Of a stretch of 23,366 nucleotides of DNA, positions 1 to 10,378 are shown piece after piece. Made by a program: the position numbers and the translations under genes. Source of the DNA: Oehlia diaphana. Lineage: Eukaryota; Glomeromycota; Glomeromycetes; Glomerales; Glomeraceae. The stretch is from assembly GCA_003833135.1 (NCBI GenBank), contig QZLH01000019.1, positions 102,575 through 125,940 of the forward strand, given 5' to 3'. The notes below the pieces were generated by a model. That model ran no database searches. It was not told where the DNA came from and worked only from the letters and a program-made list of their open reading frames with translations. The stretch's first letter is position 1. Each line of letters begins with the position of its first letter.

Positions 1-26
1 TTTTTTACCTTTTTTTTTTTATTTTT

Positions 27-74
<48 letters not shown>

Positions 75-128
75 CATATTTTTTTTTCATATTCTAAAAA
101 TTTTTTTTTTTTCTTTTTTCTTTCTTTC
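1..128. repeat. Poly-T / T-rich tract
   Basis: Nearly uninterrupted T with a few C and A positions, ending in CTTTCTTTCC-like pyrimidine sequence. It is a low-complexity tract and no coding content is visible. Length is likely to be unreliable in assemblies. Confidence 0.9.
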
Positions 129-699
129 CTTTTTTCTCTTTCTCATGTAACCAAATATATATAAATATATATATAATAATAATTTATTTACGTTTACGTT
201 ATTATACGTTGTGTTATAAAACGTTGTTATTATGCCTATCTTATTATATCTTATTGTATCTTATTGTATTTACAAATTTACAAATTTTAATATCTTTTTG
301 ATTCCATGCATGGAATTTAATTACTAAAATTCGTAGACTTTTTTTTATATGGTGTAACAAAGAAAAAAAGAAATATTCAATTAATTCTATAAATAACTTT
401 TTTTTTTTTTTTAATTAGAATCTAAGAAGAAGAAATTTCTTTAAATGTACTAAAATAATTATTTAACTTTTTTTTTTTTTTGTGAATGGGAAATTCCTTG
501 TTGTACGAGTTTTTTTATTAATTAGAATTATAAACATAACAATCACTTAAAACCTAACAACTAAAACATTTAAGTAACTAAAACTTTACACACACACACG
601 TCTAATATAATACAAAAAAAATTTTATGGGATATAATAAAAAAAAAAACAAACAATAATAATAATCATATATAATCATATCACATATAACTTTCAAATT

Positions 700-771
700 G
701 ACAAAAAAAAAAAAAAAAAAATTTTTTAAAAAAAAAAAAAAAAAAAAAGGGGAAAAAATTTTTTTCTCCAC

Positions 772-811
<40 letters not shown>

Positions 812-830
812 AAAAAAAAAAACAAATAAA

Positions 831-866
<36 letters not shown>

Positions 867-914
867 TTAAAAAAAAAAAAATGAAATAAGGGGTATAAAT
901 TTTTTTCTCCACCT
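700..914. repeat. A-tract region with internal direct duplication
   Basis: Long A runs are interrupted by two copies of a block consisting of AATTTTTT, an A run, then GGGG and TTTTTTTCTCCACC. The copies are at about 720-772 and 861-914. They differ by a few bases (GGGGAAAAAA versus GGGGTATAAA before the T run). The spacing suggests a duplication of about 140 bp whose intervening A-tract has expanded. Confidence 0.7.
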
Positions 915-1236
915 GTAAAGTAGATCAAATAATAAAAGCAAGGCAAATCCTTTGGACAAACAACCGAAAAATAAAAACTGACACATTTTCAATCAACACA
1001 TGACCTAATAAAGAAAAAATTCAAGTTTATTATCAGGTTTATTTTCTTTCTATTACAAAAAAATATCAGCGCACAAGCCAATAACAAAAAAAAAAAACTA
1101 GTTTTATTCCCGAATAATCCTCCATAAGCTTTTATTAAAAAATTATCAATGAAATAATTAATTTTTTTATTTTTTAAAAAGACGTATTAATATTTAATAA
1201 TAAAATACAGTACAATACATTATATATATATATAAA

Positions 1237-1309
1237 GTATACAAAGTGTACAAAGTATATAAAGTATATAAAGTATATTAAGTATATAAAGTATATAAAG
1301 TATATAATT
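1237..1309. repeat. Short tandem repeat, unit AAAGTATAT
   Basis: Roughly seven to eight imperfect copies of a 9-10 bp unit (AAAGTATAT, AAGTATATT, AAAGTGTAC). This is a simple minisatellite without coding potential. Confidence 0.8.
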
Positions 1310-3044
1310 ATTTAAATTATTATTTAACATTATTAATCATCTTTATACCGCTTAAATTGATTTTCCTCCTTAAATAAAAAAAAAAATACGTCACTATTGC
1401 GAAAACATTCATTTGAAACTCCCTACAAATTACATACGTCATAAGATTTTTTAATAAAAGATATTTTGCATATTTTGCATATCAATCATAAGTTTACATA
1501 TGAACCGTATTGAATTAATGATTACCTTTACATCATGAAATTTATCGGAAAATACTTCCCCTTGATTTTCTTGATTTTCCTAAAAAAAAAAGATCGGAAC
1601 AGGTGAAACAGGTGATTATAGAAAATTCTTTAAAAATTCTTTTTATTTAACCTAATTGAATGAATGATTCCAAGATTCTTTTAAATTAAAATTTCATTTG
1701 TAAAATGTAACGTGTTTTTTGTATCTATTACAAAATTGGAATATGTGAGGAAAAAAAAAAAAAGTTCTAAAAAAGAATAAATTATTATTTAACCGCAAAA
1801 ATAATTCCGGAAGATTAAAACCAAATAAAAGAAAAACTATGATTTCATTAAAAAGGTATTCCGTCCCACCCGTCCCGTTCAATTCCGCGTGAAACAAATT
1901 ATTTCAAAATATTTATCAATACAATAAATATAGGTTTTGTTCGTACTACTGTCGATCTAAACCATTTCGAAATATTTATTTGAAAAAAAAAAAAATATTC
2001 TTTTTCTTTTTTTTTATCTTTTTTAAGAAAATTTGAAAGTAAAAATAATGTTTGTTAAAAATAAAAATTAATCGGAAAAAGATATTTAGGAAATTGATTA
2101 ATGATGTATGATTACAAATTGTTTATTTTGACAGAGTGAACAAAGTGACAGGTGTTTCAATTCTGAAACATATAAAAAGTCAATGGTATTAAAAGTGTTT
2201 TAAAAGTAATAGTATTAAAGTCTAATTAAGTATAATATATTATTGAAAGTTAACTTAGATTTTTATTACTAGTTAAATCTAATAGTTAATTTAGTAAACT
2301 GAGTTTCAAAATTTTAAAGTCTCAAAATAGTTTAAATGGTTCGATAAAAAGTATAATTATAGTCTCGTCTCGATTGTCTCATGTTGTTTCACACACGCGT
2401 CATTAAGAAGAATAGAATTTCTTTTCTTAATCAAGAAATTGTTTCAAGCGCGTTTCCCTTAAATAAAAGAAAAAAATATTTGTATTATAATAAATAAAAT
2501 AATAAATAATAAATAATAATAAATAAAATGAATATCAATTTATATTGGGGTACGACTAAAAAGGATTTAACAAACAATTATTATTATTTATGTGTGTATC
2601 CGATCACGATTATTTTATCAACAGGAATAAATCCATTCGAGAGAATGTTAAATCATTCTTGAAGAGTATTTAGGTATTTGGAAGGTCGAAATTATAAAAA
2701 TATGCCAAGCATTTTTAATAATCGTCCGATTTTATCCGATTATTTATCCTAAAATTAAAATTATGAAAAATTGATATTTTTTTTAGGTTTAGAATTACGA
2801 TAATAATAGTAAAAAGAATAGTTTATCATGTCACAAATTCCTGGTTATGACCTTGTGTCGAATTGGGGTTGATCCGATTTAAATATATCATTCCTTTTTT
2901 ATTCAATTTTATGAAATTTTTATGTTGGTGTGATGTGTATATATTTGGTGTACAAAATGTACAAAACTTGCGGATCTTTTGGATCATATCAGAATTTGGA
3001 ATTTATTATTAAAGAAGGTATTGTCTTATCTTAGAATTTTATCA

Positions 3045-3090
3045 TATTTTTTTTTATTTTTTTTTTTTCCGTTGTATGTTATTTTCGTTG

Positions 3091-3183
<93 letters not shown>

Positions 3184-3205
3184 TTTTTATTTTTCTTTTT
3201 TCTTT
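3045..3205. repeat. Poly-T tract
   Basis: About 150 bp of nearly pure T with a few C and G interruptions. The poly-Phe and poly-Lys frames on the two strands are artefacts of this tract. Confidence 0.9.
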
Positions 3206-4279
3206 AAAATTTTCTTTAAACAAAGAAATAACAATAACATAATCATCCATTCAATAATAATAAATAATAAATATTTTTAATGAATTTTATCTCATTAGTT
3301 TTTTTTTTTTTTATCCTGAAATATCAACCTGTTAATTTCTTGAAATACTTTTCATTAAAATCTTCAAAAAAGGAAAGAAAGTTATTTATATAAAATATAT
3401 ATATGTATATATTTTCGATATATTATCGATATATCGATAATTATAATATGATTCGGAATTAAATTATTTGACACATTATTATTACACAATCATCAACCGG
3501 TAAATCACATGGTTTCCTATTTTTTTTTTTCTTGATTTTTTTCTTGTTTAGATACAGGATTTTTATTCATCAAAACAAAACCCTTAAAGAAGAGAGAATG
3601 TTGTTTAGTAAAAAAAAAAATAAGCATGACCAGTTCTTAACCCGATTATGGTATCGAGTTTATCTATATTCAATTTTTTCATTTAAAAAAAATTATTCTA
3701 GTTTATGATCTAGTTTATCTTTAAACTTGGCAAAGTTCATTTAAAACTGTAAACAGGTATTTATTAAAAATCCATAATTTTATTTTTTCTCATGAATTTT
3801 TAGCCGAATAAATGCTTAATAATAATAATAAGTAATTTAATTAAAACTTTTATGTGTTTTTCTTAAAAAAAAAAAAAAAAAAGTGATTAGATTAAAATTA
3901 GTCAAAATGATGATATATAAATTAATGATGTAATAATAAAACCCCGCGAAATTATAATGTTTTTATTTTGATTACGCGAGATTGAAATTTTTTAAATGAA
4001 ATTTTTTTTTTTTATTTTGATAACGTGAGAAAATATTAACTATTATTATAATTACTATAATTATATATATATATATATATATTTTTACCTTGTCCGCAGC
4101 ACAATTTAAAAATATTCTCTTTTAAAGATTCATCATACAATTTGTTAAAAAAAGAAAAAGTGTAACGATTGTATGACATTAAACAATTAATATATTAAAA
4201 AAACGAATTATCGGATATTAAGAAAAATCCCAATACCCCATAATTCGATAATTTGGACTTCAAAACGGTTCAAAACGGT

Positions 4280-4500
4280 TGTAATATAATTAATGTCTGA
4301 TAATGTCGATAATATTTGCCAAATAATATAAGTAATGTCAGTAATATCGATAATATTGACAAGTAATGCATTTGTAATATTGATACAAGTAAAATATAAG
4401 TATTGTCAGTTAAAAATTGGTAATATCACCGCCACAAGTAATATCACCGCAAGTAATACCGACGCAATTAATATCACTACAAATAATACCGCCGCAAAGT
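4280..4500. repeat. Degenerate minisatellite of GTAATATCACCGCAA-type units
   Basis: Repeated units of roughly 12-18 bp: GTAATATCGATAATATTG-like at the left and AATATCACCGCAA or AATACCGACGCAA at the right. They produce an open plus-strand frame (4335-4700) rich in N, T, I and S (NITASNTDAINITTNNT). That composition follows directly from the repeat, so I regard the frame as a by-product and not a gene. Confidence 0.6.
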
Positions 4501-5945
4501 ACTATTATCAATTAATATCAATTATATCACAAATACACTTGTTTTCTTTTTTTTACAAATTTTACATCCATCTAATTATAAAATATACATTAATATTACA
4601 AGTTCGAATTAAAGAATGTAATATTTCAACCGTATTGTTGTTATTATTGTTACAAAAAATCCAGGCTGACTTGTCGGTGATCTTCCAAAAATGTTGTTGA
4701 AAAAAATTTCCATTTTCGAATTAACGATACATTTTACTTTTGTAGGGAAAAAAAAATTTCCACATTTCATATGTATTAATAAGGAGACTAATTTTATTCG
4801 TTAAAATAGATGATAACCGTTGTACGAACGAGCATAATGAAATGGGCAATTAGGAAATTCCTATAGCAAAAAGGTCGGTAGAAATCTTGAAAGGTTCGGC
4901 CGTAAAAAGGAATCAAGAAAAGAATTGAATCAAAAAGGCTAAATTAAATGATTACTGGTATTACAACTTTATGAATCACTTATTTAGTAATGATACACTA
5001 AAAAGAGGTTTTTTTTTTCTTGATCATCGTAATTTACAAAAATTATATTGATTAATCGCATGATAAAATTATTCGGTAAAAACCGAAAAAATTTTTTTTT
5101 TTTGGAAAATGTTAAAAAATTGCTTGTGGCTAAAAGTTTGAAGTCGGATGATCGATTAATGATTTCCCGTCGCTTTCAATTGTTCTATAACTTTTTAATT
5201 AATTTATTTAATTTCATTCTATAATAAGATTCATAAGATTCGAAAATTCTTTTGAACATGTTATTACATAATTATTTGGGTTATCAAATGTTAAAGTTAA
5301 TAATTTACACGATCCGCAAAAGGACCCAACACCATTTCTGTACGGTCTTGGCAATATTCGAATGATTGATTTATCCGGATAAATGTTATTTTTCGGATAA
5401 TTTCTTATATTGGATTAATTGATAATCCCGATAAATAAAATTAGCACTATAATGGGATAATGTTTGATATTAAATCATATGACATTCTTTACTTTCTTTT
5501 TCTATGGGAAAAAGATGTAAAAATCCTAAAAATAATTCTTAAAAATTCAATTATTATTCGTTATCATTAATTATATTTAATTTACCATGTTTATTCTTAT
5601 AATGTTTAAATTCCTTACTAAAATATTAAATAATTCGCGTTAATACGATTATAATGAAAAGGTAAATTCTAGTGATGGTCTTAAAAATAAAAGGAAATTG
5701 CCAAGAATCCTATATAAACTGAGTTTCTTTTTTCATTTTAATATAATTCCTTTTTATAATTTTTTAATAATTCATATATAATTCCGAATGAATTTCCAAA
5801 AATAGTCGTCGAATCAATTTAAAAGGTGAAAATGCCAAGAAACTTTATAGTAACTTATTAGCTCAAAGACAATTTTTTTCTTAGTATTTGTATTAAAAAT
5901 TGAAAAAAAAAGGAGCTCATAAAAAAAATTTATCCATTGTTAATA

Positions 5946-6015
5946 TTAAAGTTCTTTTGGAGTTCTTGGCAGTTTTGTAGGCTCGGCTCGACCATCTTTG
6001 GCAATATAACCGCAT
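5946..6015 (-). CDS. Possible orphan terminal exon, product unknown
   Basis: On the minus strand a good acceptor (pyrimidine-rich TCTCTTTGTTATGTAG, ending at 6016) is followed by 70 nt in phase 2. This reads CGYIAKDGRAEPTKLPRTPK, then EL and a TAA stop at 5948-5946. The complexity and composition look protein-like compared with the surrounding low-complexity AT sequence. I could not find a convincing upstream exon with a matching donor before the duplicated region at 6490. It may be the last exon of a gene with a distant upstream exon, a relic exon, or chance. The family is not recognised. Confidence 0.27.
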
Positions 6016-6489
6016 CTACATAACAAAGAGATATTGTATTAAAAATTAATTGTGATATAAAAAAAACAATTTCTTTTTGTGATTGATTTGATTCTTCTAC
6101 TTTTAGATGATATTAAAATTTCTTTAATCCGAAATGGGTCGGAGATATTGAAAATAAACTAAATGAACTGATTGGTTAAAATATTCAGACTCTGAGAATG
6201 TATTTCCTTATTCCCTTTGATAGACGTTCACAATCTCGACAAATCATAATCTCGAAAATTTAAATCCCGATATTATCTCAAACATTTATTTTTATTCTTT
6301 TTTTTTTTAAGATGCAATAGATTTTTATTGAGAATTAAAAAAAATAATACTATGTTATTATAATATATACCTAGATTAAATATGTTGCTTGCATAAAATT
6401 AATATAAATTTACTGAAATATTAAAATTACATAAATGTTAAGTTACGGTATATTACCCTCGCGAAGTAGAGTTGCGGTTGTATTATTAG
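6016..6489. other. Intergenic, nothing recognised
   Basis: AT-rich sequence. The stretch at 6209-6280 contains several TCTCGA/AATCTCG words, but no gene, RNA or clear repeat unit was found. Confidence 0.5.
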
Positions 6490-7334
6490 AAATACAACAA
6501 TATAGCGTGTTGCAACGGTTAATTCCTTCTAATCATATTTAGTGCATCATTATAACACGACAATACAACGTGTTGTGACATTCGCAGATTTCAAAAATAA
6601 ATACAACCGTGTTGGACATTGCGCAATAAATGCAACCGCAACGTTATCTGATGATTTATAGTAGAAAATAAATTTTACGTAAACATAAAAACTTCCTTGG
6701 CCTGCAGAGAACATTACAATAAAACAAAGATAAAACAAATAATAAATAAATAAAAAACCTGAATAAAATAAAAATCCAAATAAAAGAAAAAAAAAGATAA
6801 AATAAAAATGAAAATTGGAAGTCTGGGCGATGGACTTGAGGTGACGAATCTGTAAGTCTCTTCTTATTACTGGACCACTACGATGAAGCGCAATTACCGG
6901 ACGATGGGGATCTCGATTATTTCGACCGATTCATAAATTATGCTCTACCGACTGCAGTTGGTTGCATAAACTAGAATAAAATAAAATAAAATAAAAAATT
7001 CTAAAAAATAAGATAATAACCATAATTAAATATACGATAATAATAAAATCTACTCTATTAACCAATGATCTAAAACTCAACCAATAGAATAAAGTAATTT
7101 TGCAATGATAACGTCTATATGTCCATGGAAAACCCCCATGGAAACGCAAAGTGTTTACTATTGTATCATTCACCTGCTAGCTATCAACGAAAGCGAATTC
7201 ATAAAATGGTGATGATGGAGGCTTGCCGATTAGTAAGGTTGGTACATCTCAAGGAGCATTACTTCATCTTCGACTTTGTCCTCGTTTATTGACGTGATGT
7301 CAATTTACGTTTAAGTTTTGTATCAATACCCCGT
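6490..7334. repeat. Tandem duplication, left copy
   Basis: This copy begins AAATACAACAATATAGC and ends GTATCAATACCCCGT, exactly as the right copy at 7343-8158 does, with only a few bases between them. Shared landmarks in the same order are GGTTAATTCCTTCTAATCAT, CAATACAACGTGTTGTGACA, ATGAAAATTGGAAG, TTACCGGACGATGGGGAT and GACTGCAGTTGGTTGCATAA. The copies differ by many substitutions and small indels, so the duplication is not recent. No terminal inverted repeats or target-site duplication were recognised. Confidence 0.9.
6840..6974 (+). pseudogene. Short conserved open frame, left duplicate copy
   Basis: This 44-codon open stretch follows an in-frame TGA and ends in TAG. It includes LLLDHYDEAQLPDDGDLDYF and NYALPTAVGCIN. 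The same frame is open in the right copy, and the two 9-bp length differences between the copies keep the frame. No start codon, splice acceptor or family was identified. A GTAAGT at the beginning of the frame could instead be a donor for the overlapping MKIGSLGDGLEVTNL reading. Best described as a possible coding remnant. Confidence 0.3.
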
Positions 7335-7342
7335 ATAATTAT

Positions 7343-8158
7343 AAATACAACAATATAGCATTGCAGCGCGGGTTGCAACGGTTAATTCCTTCTAATCATA
7401 TTTGGTGCATCATTAGATTACGACAATACAACGTGTTGTGACATTGCGCAGATTTCAAAAATAAATACAACCGCAACGCTATCTGATGATCTATAGTAGA
7501 AAATAAAATTTAAAACTTCCCTGGCCTGCAGTGAACATTACAATAAAACAAAGATAAACAAATAATAAAAACCCCAATAAAATAAAAAATCCAAATAAAA
7601 GAAATAAAAAAGATAAAATAAAAATGAAAATTGGAAGCCTGGGCGATGGACTGGAGGTGACGAATCTGTAAGTCTCTTGACTCTCTTCTTATTACTGGAC
7701 CACTACGATGAAGCGCAATTACCGGACGATGGGGATCCCGATAATTTCGACCGATTCATAAATTACGCGAGAGATGCTTTACCGACTGCAGTTGGTTGCA
7801 TAAACTAGAATAAAATAAAATAAAATAAAAAATTCTAAAAAATAAGATAATAAACCATAATTAATTTTATAATAATAATAAATCTACTACTCTATTAACC
7901 AATGATCTAAAACTCAACCAATAGAATAAAGTAATTATAAATTAAAGCCAATATAAAATTGCAGTCTATATATTCATGGAAACGCAAAGTATTTACTATT
8001 GTTATCATTCATCTGCTGGGCAAGCGAATTGATAGTGATGGTGGAGGCTTGTCGATCGGTAAGGTTGGTACATCGTCAAGAAGCATTATTTCATCATCTT
8101 TGTCCTCGTTCATTGACGTGATGTCAATTTACGTTTAAGTTTTGTATCAATACCCCGT
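7343..8158. repeat. Tandem duplication, right copy
   Basis: Direct repeat of 6490-7334, slightly shorter through several deletions, for example in the AAAACCCCCATGGAAACGC part of the left copy. It carries two extra 9-bp segments inside a shared open frame. The boundary words are the same in both copies, indicating one tandem duplication and not two independent insertions. Confidence 0.9.
7617..7808 (+). pseudogene. Short conserved open frame, right duplicate copy
   Basis: This is the counterpart of the frame in the left copy and is open for 63 codons before TAG. It contains TGGDESVSLLTLFLLL, then DHYDEAQLPDDGDPDNF, then NYARDALPTAVGCIN. Compared with the left copy it gains three codons after SVSL and three codons (ARD region) before ALPTAVG. 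The upstream TGA of the left copy is GGA here. There is no ATG in this frame, so it is either an internal exon or a relic. The product is unknown. Confidence 0.3.
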
Positions 8159-8679
8159 TGTCACTCCCATTCTACAGTATGTGAATAATGTGGTAGTCTG
8201 AGAAGTCTTTTGAGATGGTCAAACTTAATTTGGCTTTTATTGTGAATTAAGTGAAATCGTGCGAAGATATTAGTTATACATTATTTAACATGCGACAGAG
8301 CTTCCGAATTGATAGTAACATAAATAAAAAAGATGAAAATTTGTCTCATAGCCTTTTTCTAAATTCTGATATAAATTATAAGAGTTACAGTTTCTTCATG
8401 CAGGTAACAATATGGCATTTGAATTGATAATATATGTCTAGCCTTCTTTGTTTTAGTCTGTTACCGATAGGAAGTTGGTTGTAAAGTAATTTGACTATGA
8501 AGGCTCATAAATTGGGTTTCTTTAATAATATACATTTGAAGTAGTGGAATTGTTTTAGTACAGCTCACGACACAGTCGTCACATCCCACTTGAAACCCAT
8601 TTTATGATTAACAAAGCTTTCTAGGTTTACTTTTAGACGGTGACCATTCCCATATATCCTATGTTATTTTCTACTGAGG
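8159..8679. other. Intergenic, nothing recognised
   Basis: Mixed-composition sequence, less AT-extreme than its surroundings, with stop codons in all frames. No recognised protein, RNA or repeat was found. Confidence 0.5.
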
Positions 8680-9000
8680 CAGTGTTGTACATGGGACAAA
8701 ATTTTAATGTCCTGGACATGTCCCAGATTTGTCCTATCCAATGTCCCATCCAAGAAATAAAATAATTAAAATTTTCAAACAATCATAACTCCATCAATAT
8801 TAACGCTAGAGAGATGAAATAACTACCATTCGATTCATCTCGTCAAGATAATTCTAATGAGATATAATTCATTAAATTTGAATCAATTATTATGGAAATA
8901 CCAATTTAAACATCACGACTTTTTTAATGTCTCAATGTCCCGGATGTTGCTAAAATTCTTGGACATGTTCCAGACGTGTCCCGTTCCAATGACAACACTG
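8680..9000. mobile_element. hAT-like miniature inverted-repeat element
   Basis: The terminal inverted repeats start CAGTGTTGT and end ACAACACTG. Extended similarity includes the motif GGACATGTCC near the left end and GGACATGTTCCAGACGTGTCC near the right end. The flanks are TACTGAGG (8672-8679) and TATTGAGG (9001-9008), an 8-bp target-site duplication with one mismatch. A CAGTG terminus and 8-bp duplication are typical of the hAT superfamily (established knowledge). At 321 bp without a transposase frame it is non-autonomous. Confidence 0.75.
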
Positions 9001-9059
9001 TATTGAGGTATTATTATAAATAGGTAGGAACGAATTTAAAATCACAGTTTCTATGGTTA

Positions 9060-9240
9060 AGGACATTATCGTAACGCTTGGCTAAACTATCTACAACTTT
9101 ATTCTATAAATCTCCATTATAACCTTTGACTTTATGTAAAAATGTTGCGACAGCAAATTTTTAAAACTAATTTTATAAAGTAATAAACTTTTAACCATTT
9201 GTAGCTGGGTGAAGAATTAAGCCACTTTCCTATTGATTTG
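9060..9240 (-). pseudogene. Decayed RNase H-like fragment (retrotransposon relic)
   Basis: Reading the minus strand near 9135-9065 gives KVKGYNGDL, a stop, then NKVVDSLAKRYDN. This resembles the end of RNase H domains of non-LTR retrotransposons (KVK-H-G---N---D-LAK). The usual histidine is replaced by tyrosine and an in-frame stop is present. Upstream minus-strand sequence (up to about 9470) is interrupted by stops and frameshifts and may be the rest of the domain. The assignment rests on one motif. Confidence 0.4.
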
Positions 9241-10117
9241 TATAGCACAATGACACATTATTATTATGTTCAAATATTTAATCACTATTATTAATAAACT
9301 GTCTATATTTATATGTACAGTAAGCGTTCAAACTTTTTTTAAAAAATACAATAAGTCTACAATGAACAGAATACAGAATAGATAAACTACCAAAAACAAC
9401 TATATGAAACAGGAACAGTGTTAAGAAACAAATATTATTATCTATATGAATACTATCAGGCATAGAATGATAGTTAGTATGAAATAAAATTTGATTAGAT
9501 ACAAGATAAAAGGAAGTTAATATTCTTAAATAATGGTCTTCGAAATTTTATTTTTAGTTAATCAAAATAAAATTAGCATAATTAGTCACGTGACTTTAAC
9601 TGCGATTTTCTCAAAAACACATCCTTTCTTTTTGAGTTAACACTCTTATACCGTTGGCCACTGCATACAGTACCCAAAAATAGTACCCTCCATGATTAAG
9701 AACCGGGTATTATTCACGCACCTATAGTGATTGATCTGATCGTTGTTAAATACCCGGTACTAAAGAAGATCTTAAATCGGCATTTATGTGATGCAACTTA
9801 ACTATTAATATTATTGGATTTGTAATATCTTTACTATGTAGAATACTACTGGAATACTATAAGAACTAAATAAGGCCCCATATATTTCCTTTTTCATATT
9901 GCTTTAAAGTTTTTTCTTCGCTTTTTCATTTTTCTTCTTCTTTTGCCTTTTCTTTTACCTCTTCATTTATTTTTAATTTAGAATATTCATTTAAAACAAT
10001 GCATGTAATATTACTTAATGAGAAAAAAACTAATGATAAATACTGTTTCTCAATTTGATTAGTCATATATTTCAGTAAGAAGGCTAAAAGGATTGAACTA
10101 ATAAAATTAAATCAGTT
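9241..10117. other. Intergenic, possible retrotransposon remains
   Basis: No intact frame. The words ACCGGGTATT (about 9703-9712) and AATACCCGGT (about 9750-9759) form a short inverted pair. The stretch 9900-9970 would read as Lys/Glu-rich protein on the minus strand but is broken by stops. Nothing further can be supported. Confidence 0.4.
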
Positions 10118-10123
10118 TTTATT
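10118..10123 (-). terminator. Possible polyadenylation signal AATAAA
   Basis: A minus-strand AATAAA lies about 110 nt after the 3'UTR acceptor of the microexon gene. In such AT-rich sequence the motif is common by chance, so position is the only support. Confidence 0.3.
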
Positions 10124-10230
10124 AAAATATAAAAAATATTGAAATTTAATATTGAAATTAATTATAACAATTGCTTGGTAATTAATTATGGTGATTACTC
10201 AGTAACTTATGAGTGATAATAAGATCATAG

Positions 10231-10378
10231 CCTATTTTTATTATTTATAACAAATAAATCAATAATCAAATTTTAAATACAGTAATTATAATAATGATGA
10301 ATGATACTTACAGATTATTTAAAGCAAAAAAAAATCAATCATCAATAAGATGTCGTAATCAACTTTCGGATCAACAGC
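10231..10378 (-). other. Terminal exon with probable 3'UTR intron
   Basis: After the stop codon at 10373-10371 the transcript reads on for 59 nt to a donor at 10311 (GTAAGTATCATTCATCATT), identical in type to those of the microexon array. An acceptor AAAATAG ends at 10232, defining a likely 80-nt intron outside the coding region. The next segment (from 10231 down) runs to a possible AATAAA signal at 10123-10118. Confidence 0.5.

Larger units (their letters stand above)
1..5945. other. Gene-poor AT-rich interval
   Basis: No gene could be supported on either strand in this interval. It is dominated by A/T homopolymers (1-120, 700-905, 3092-3182), short A+T microsatellites such as (AT)n at 4063-4081, and the small tandem arrays listed separately. 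The long Phe- or Lys-rich frames over the homopolymers are low-complexity artefacts. A degenerate old transposon without protein similarity could be hidden here, and I would not see it. Confidence 0.6.

Noticed and set aside
586..946. Phe-rich open frames over the A-tract (minus strand)
   Set aside because: They are translations of a homopolymer and carry no real protein signature.
2979..3250. Poly-Phe and poly-Lys frames on both strands
   Set aside because: They arise from the poly-T tract, and low-complexity composition explains the absence of stops.
4335..4700. 121-codon plus-strand frame rich in N, T, I and S
   Set aside because: Its first half is a direct translation of a minisatellite and the second half is ordinary AT-rich sequence. 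No splice sites or domain support it.
6931..7173. 80-codon minus-strand frame in the left duplicate copy
   Set aside because: It has a hydrophobic, AT-driven composition, and I saw no sign of conservation on this strand. The plus-strand frame is the better candidate.
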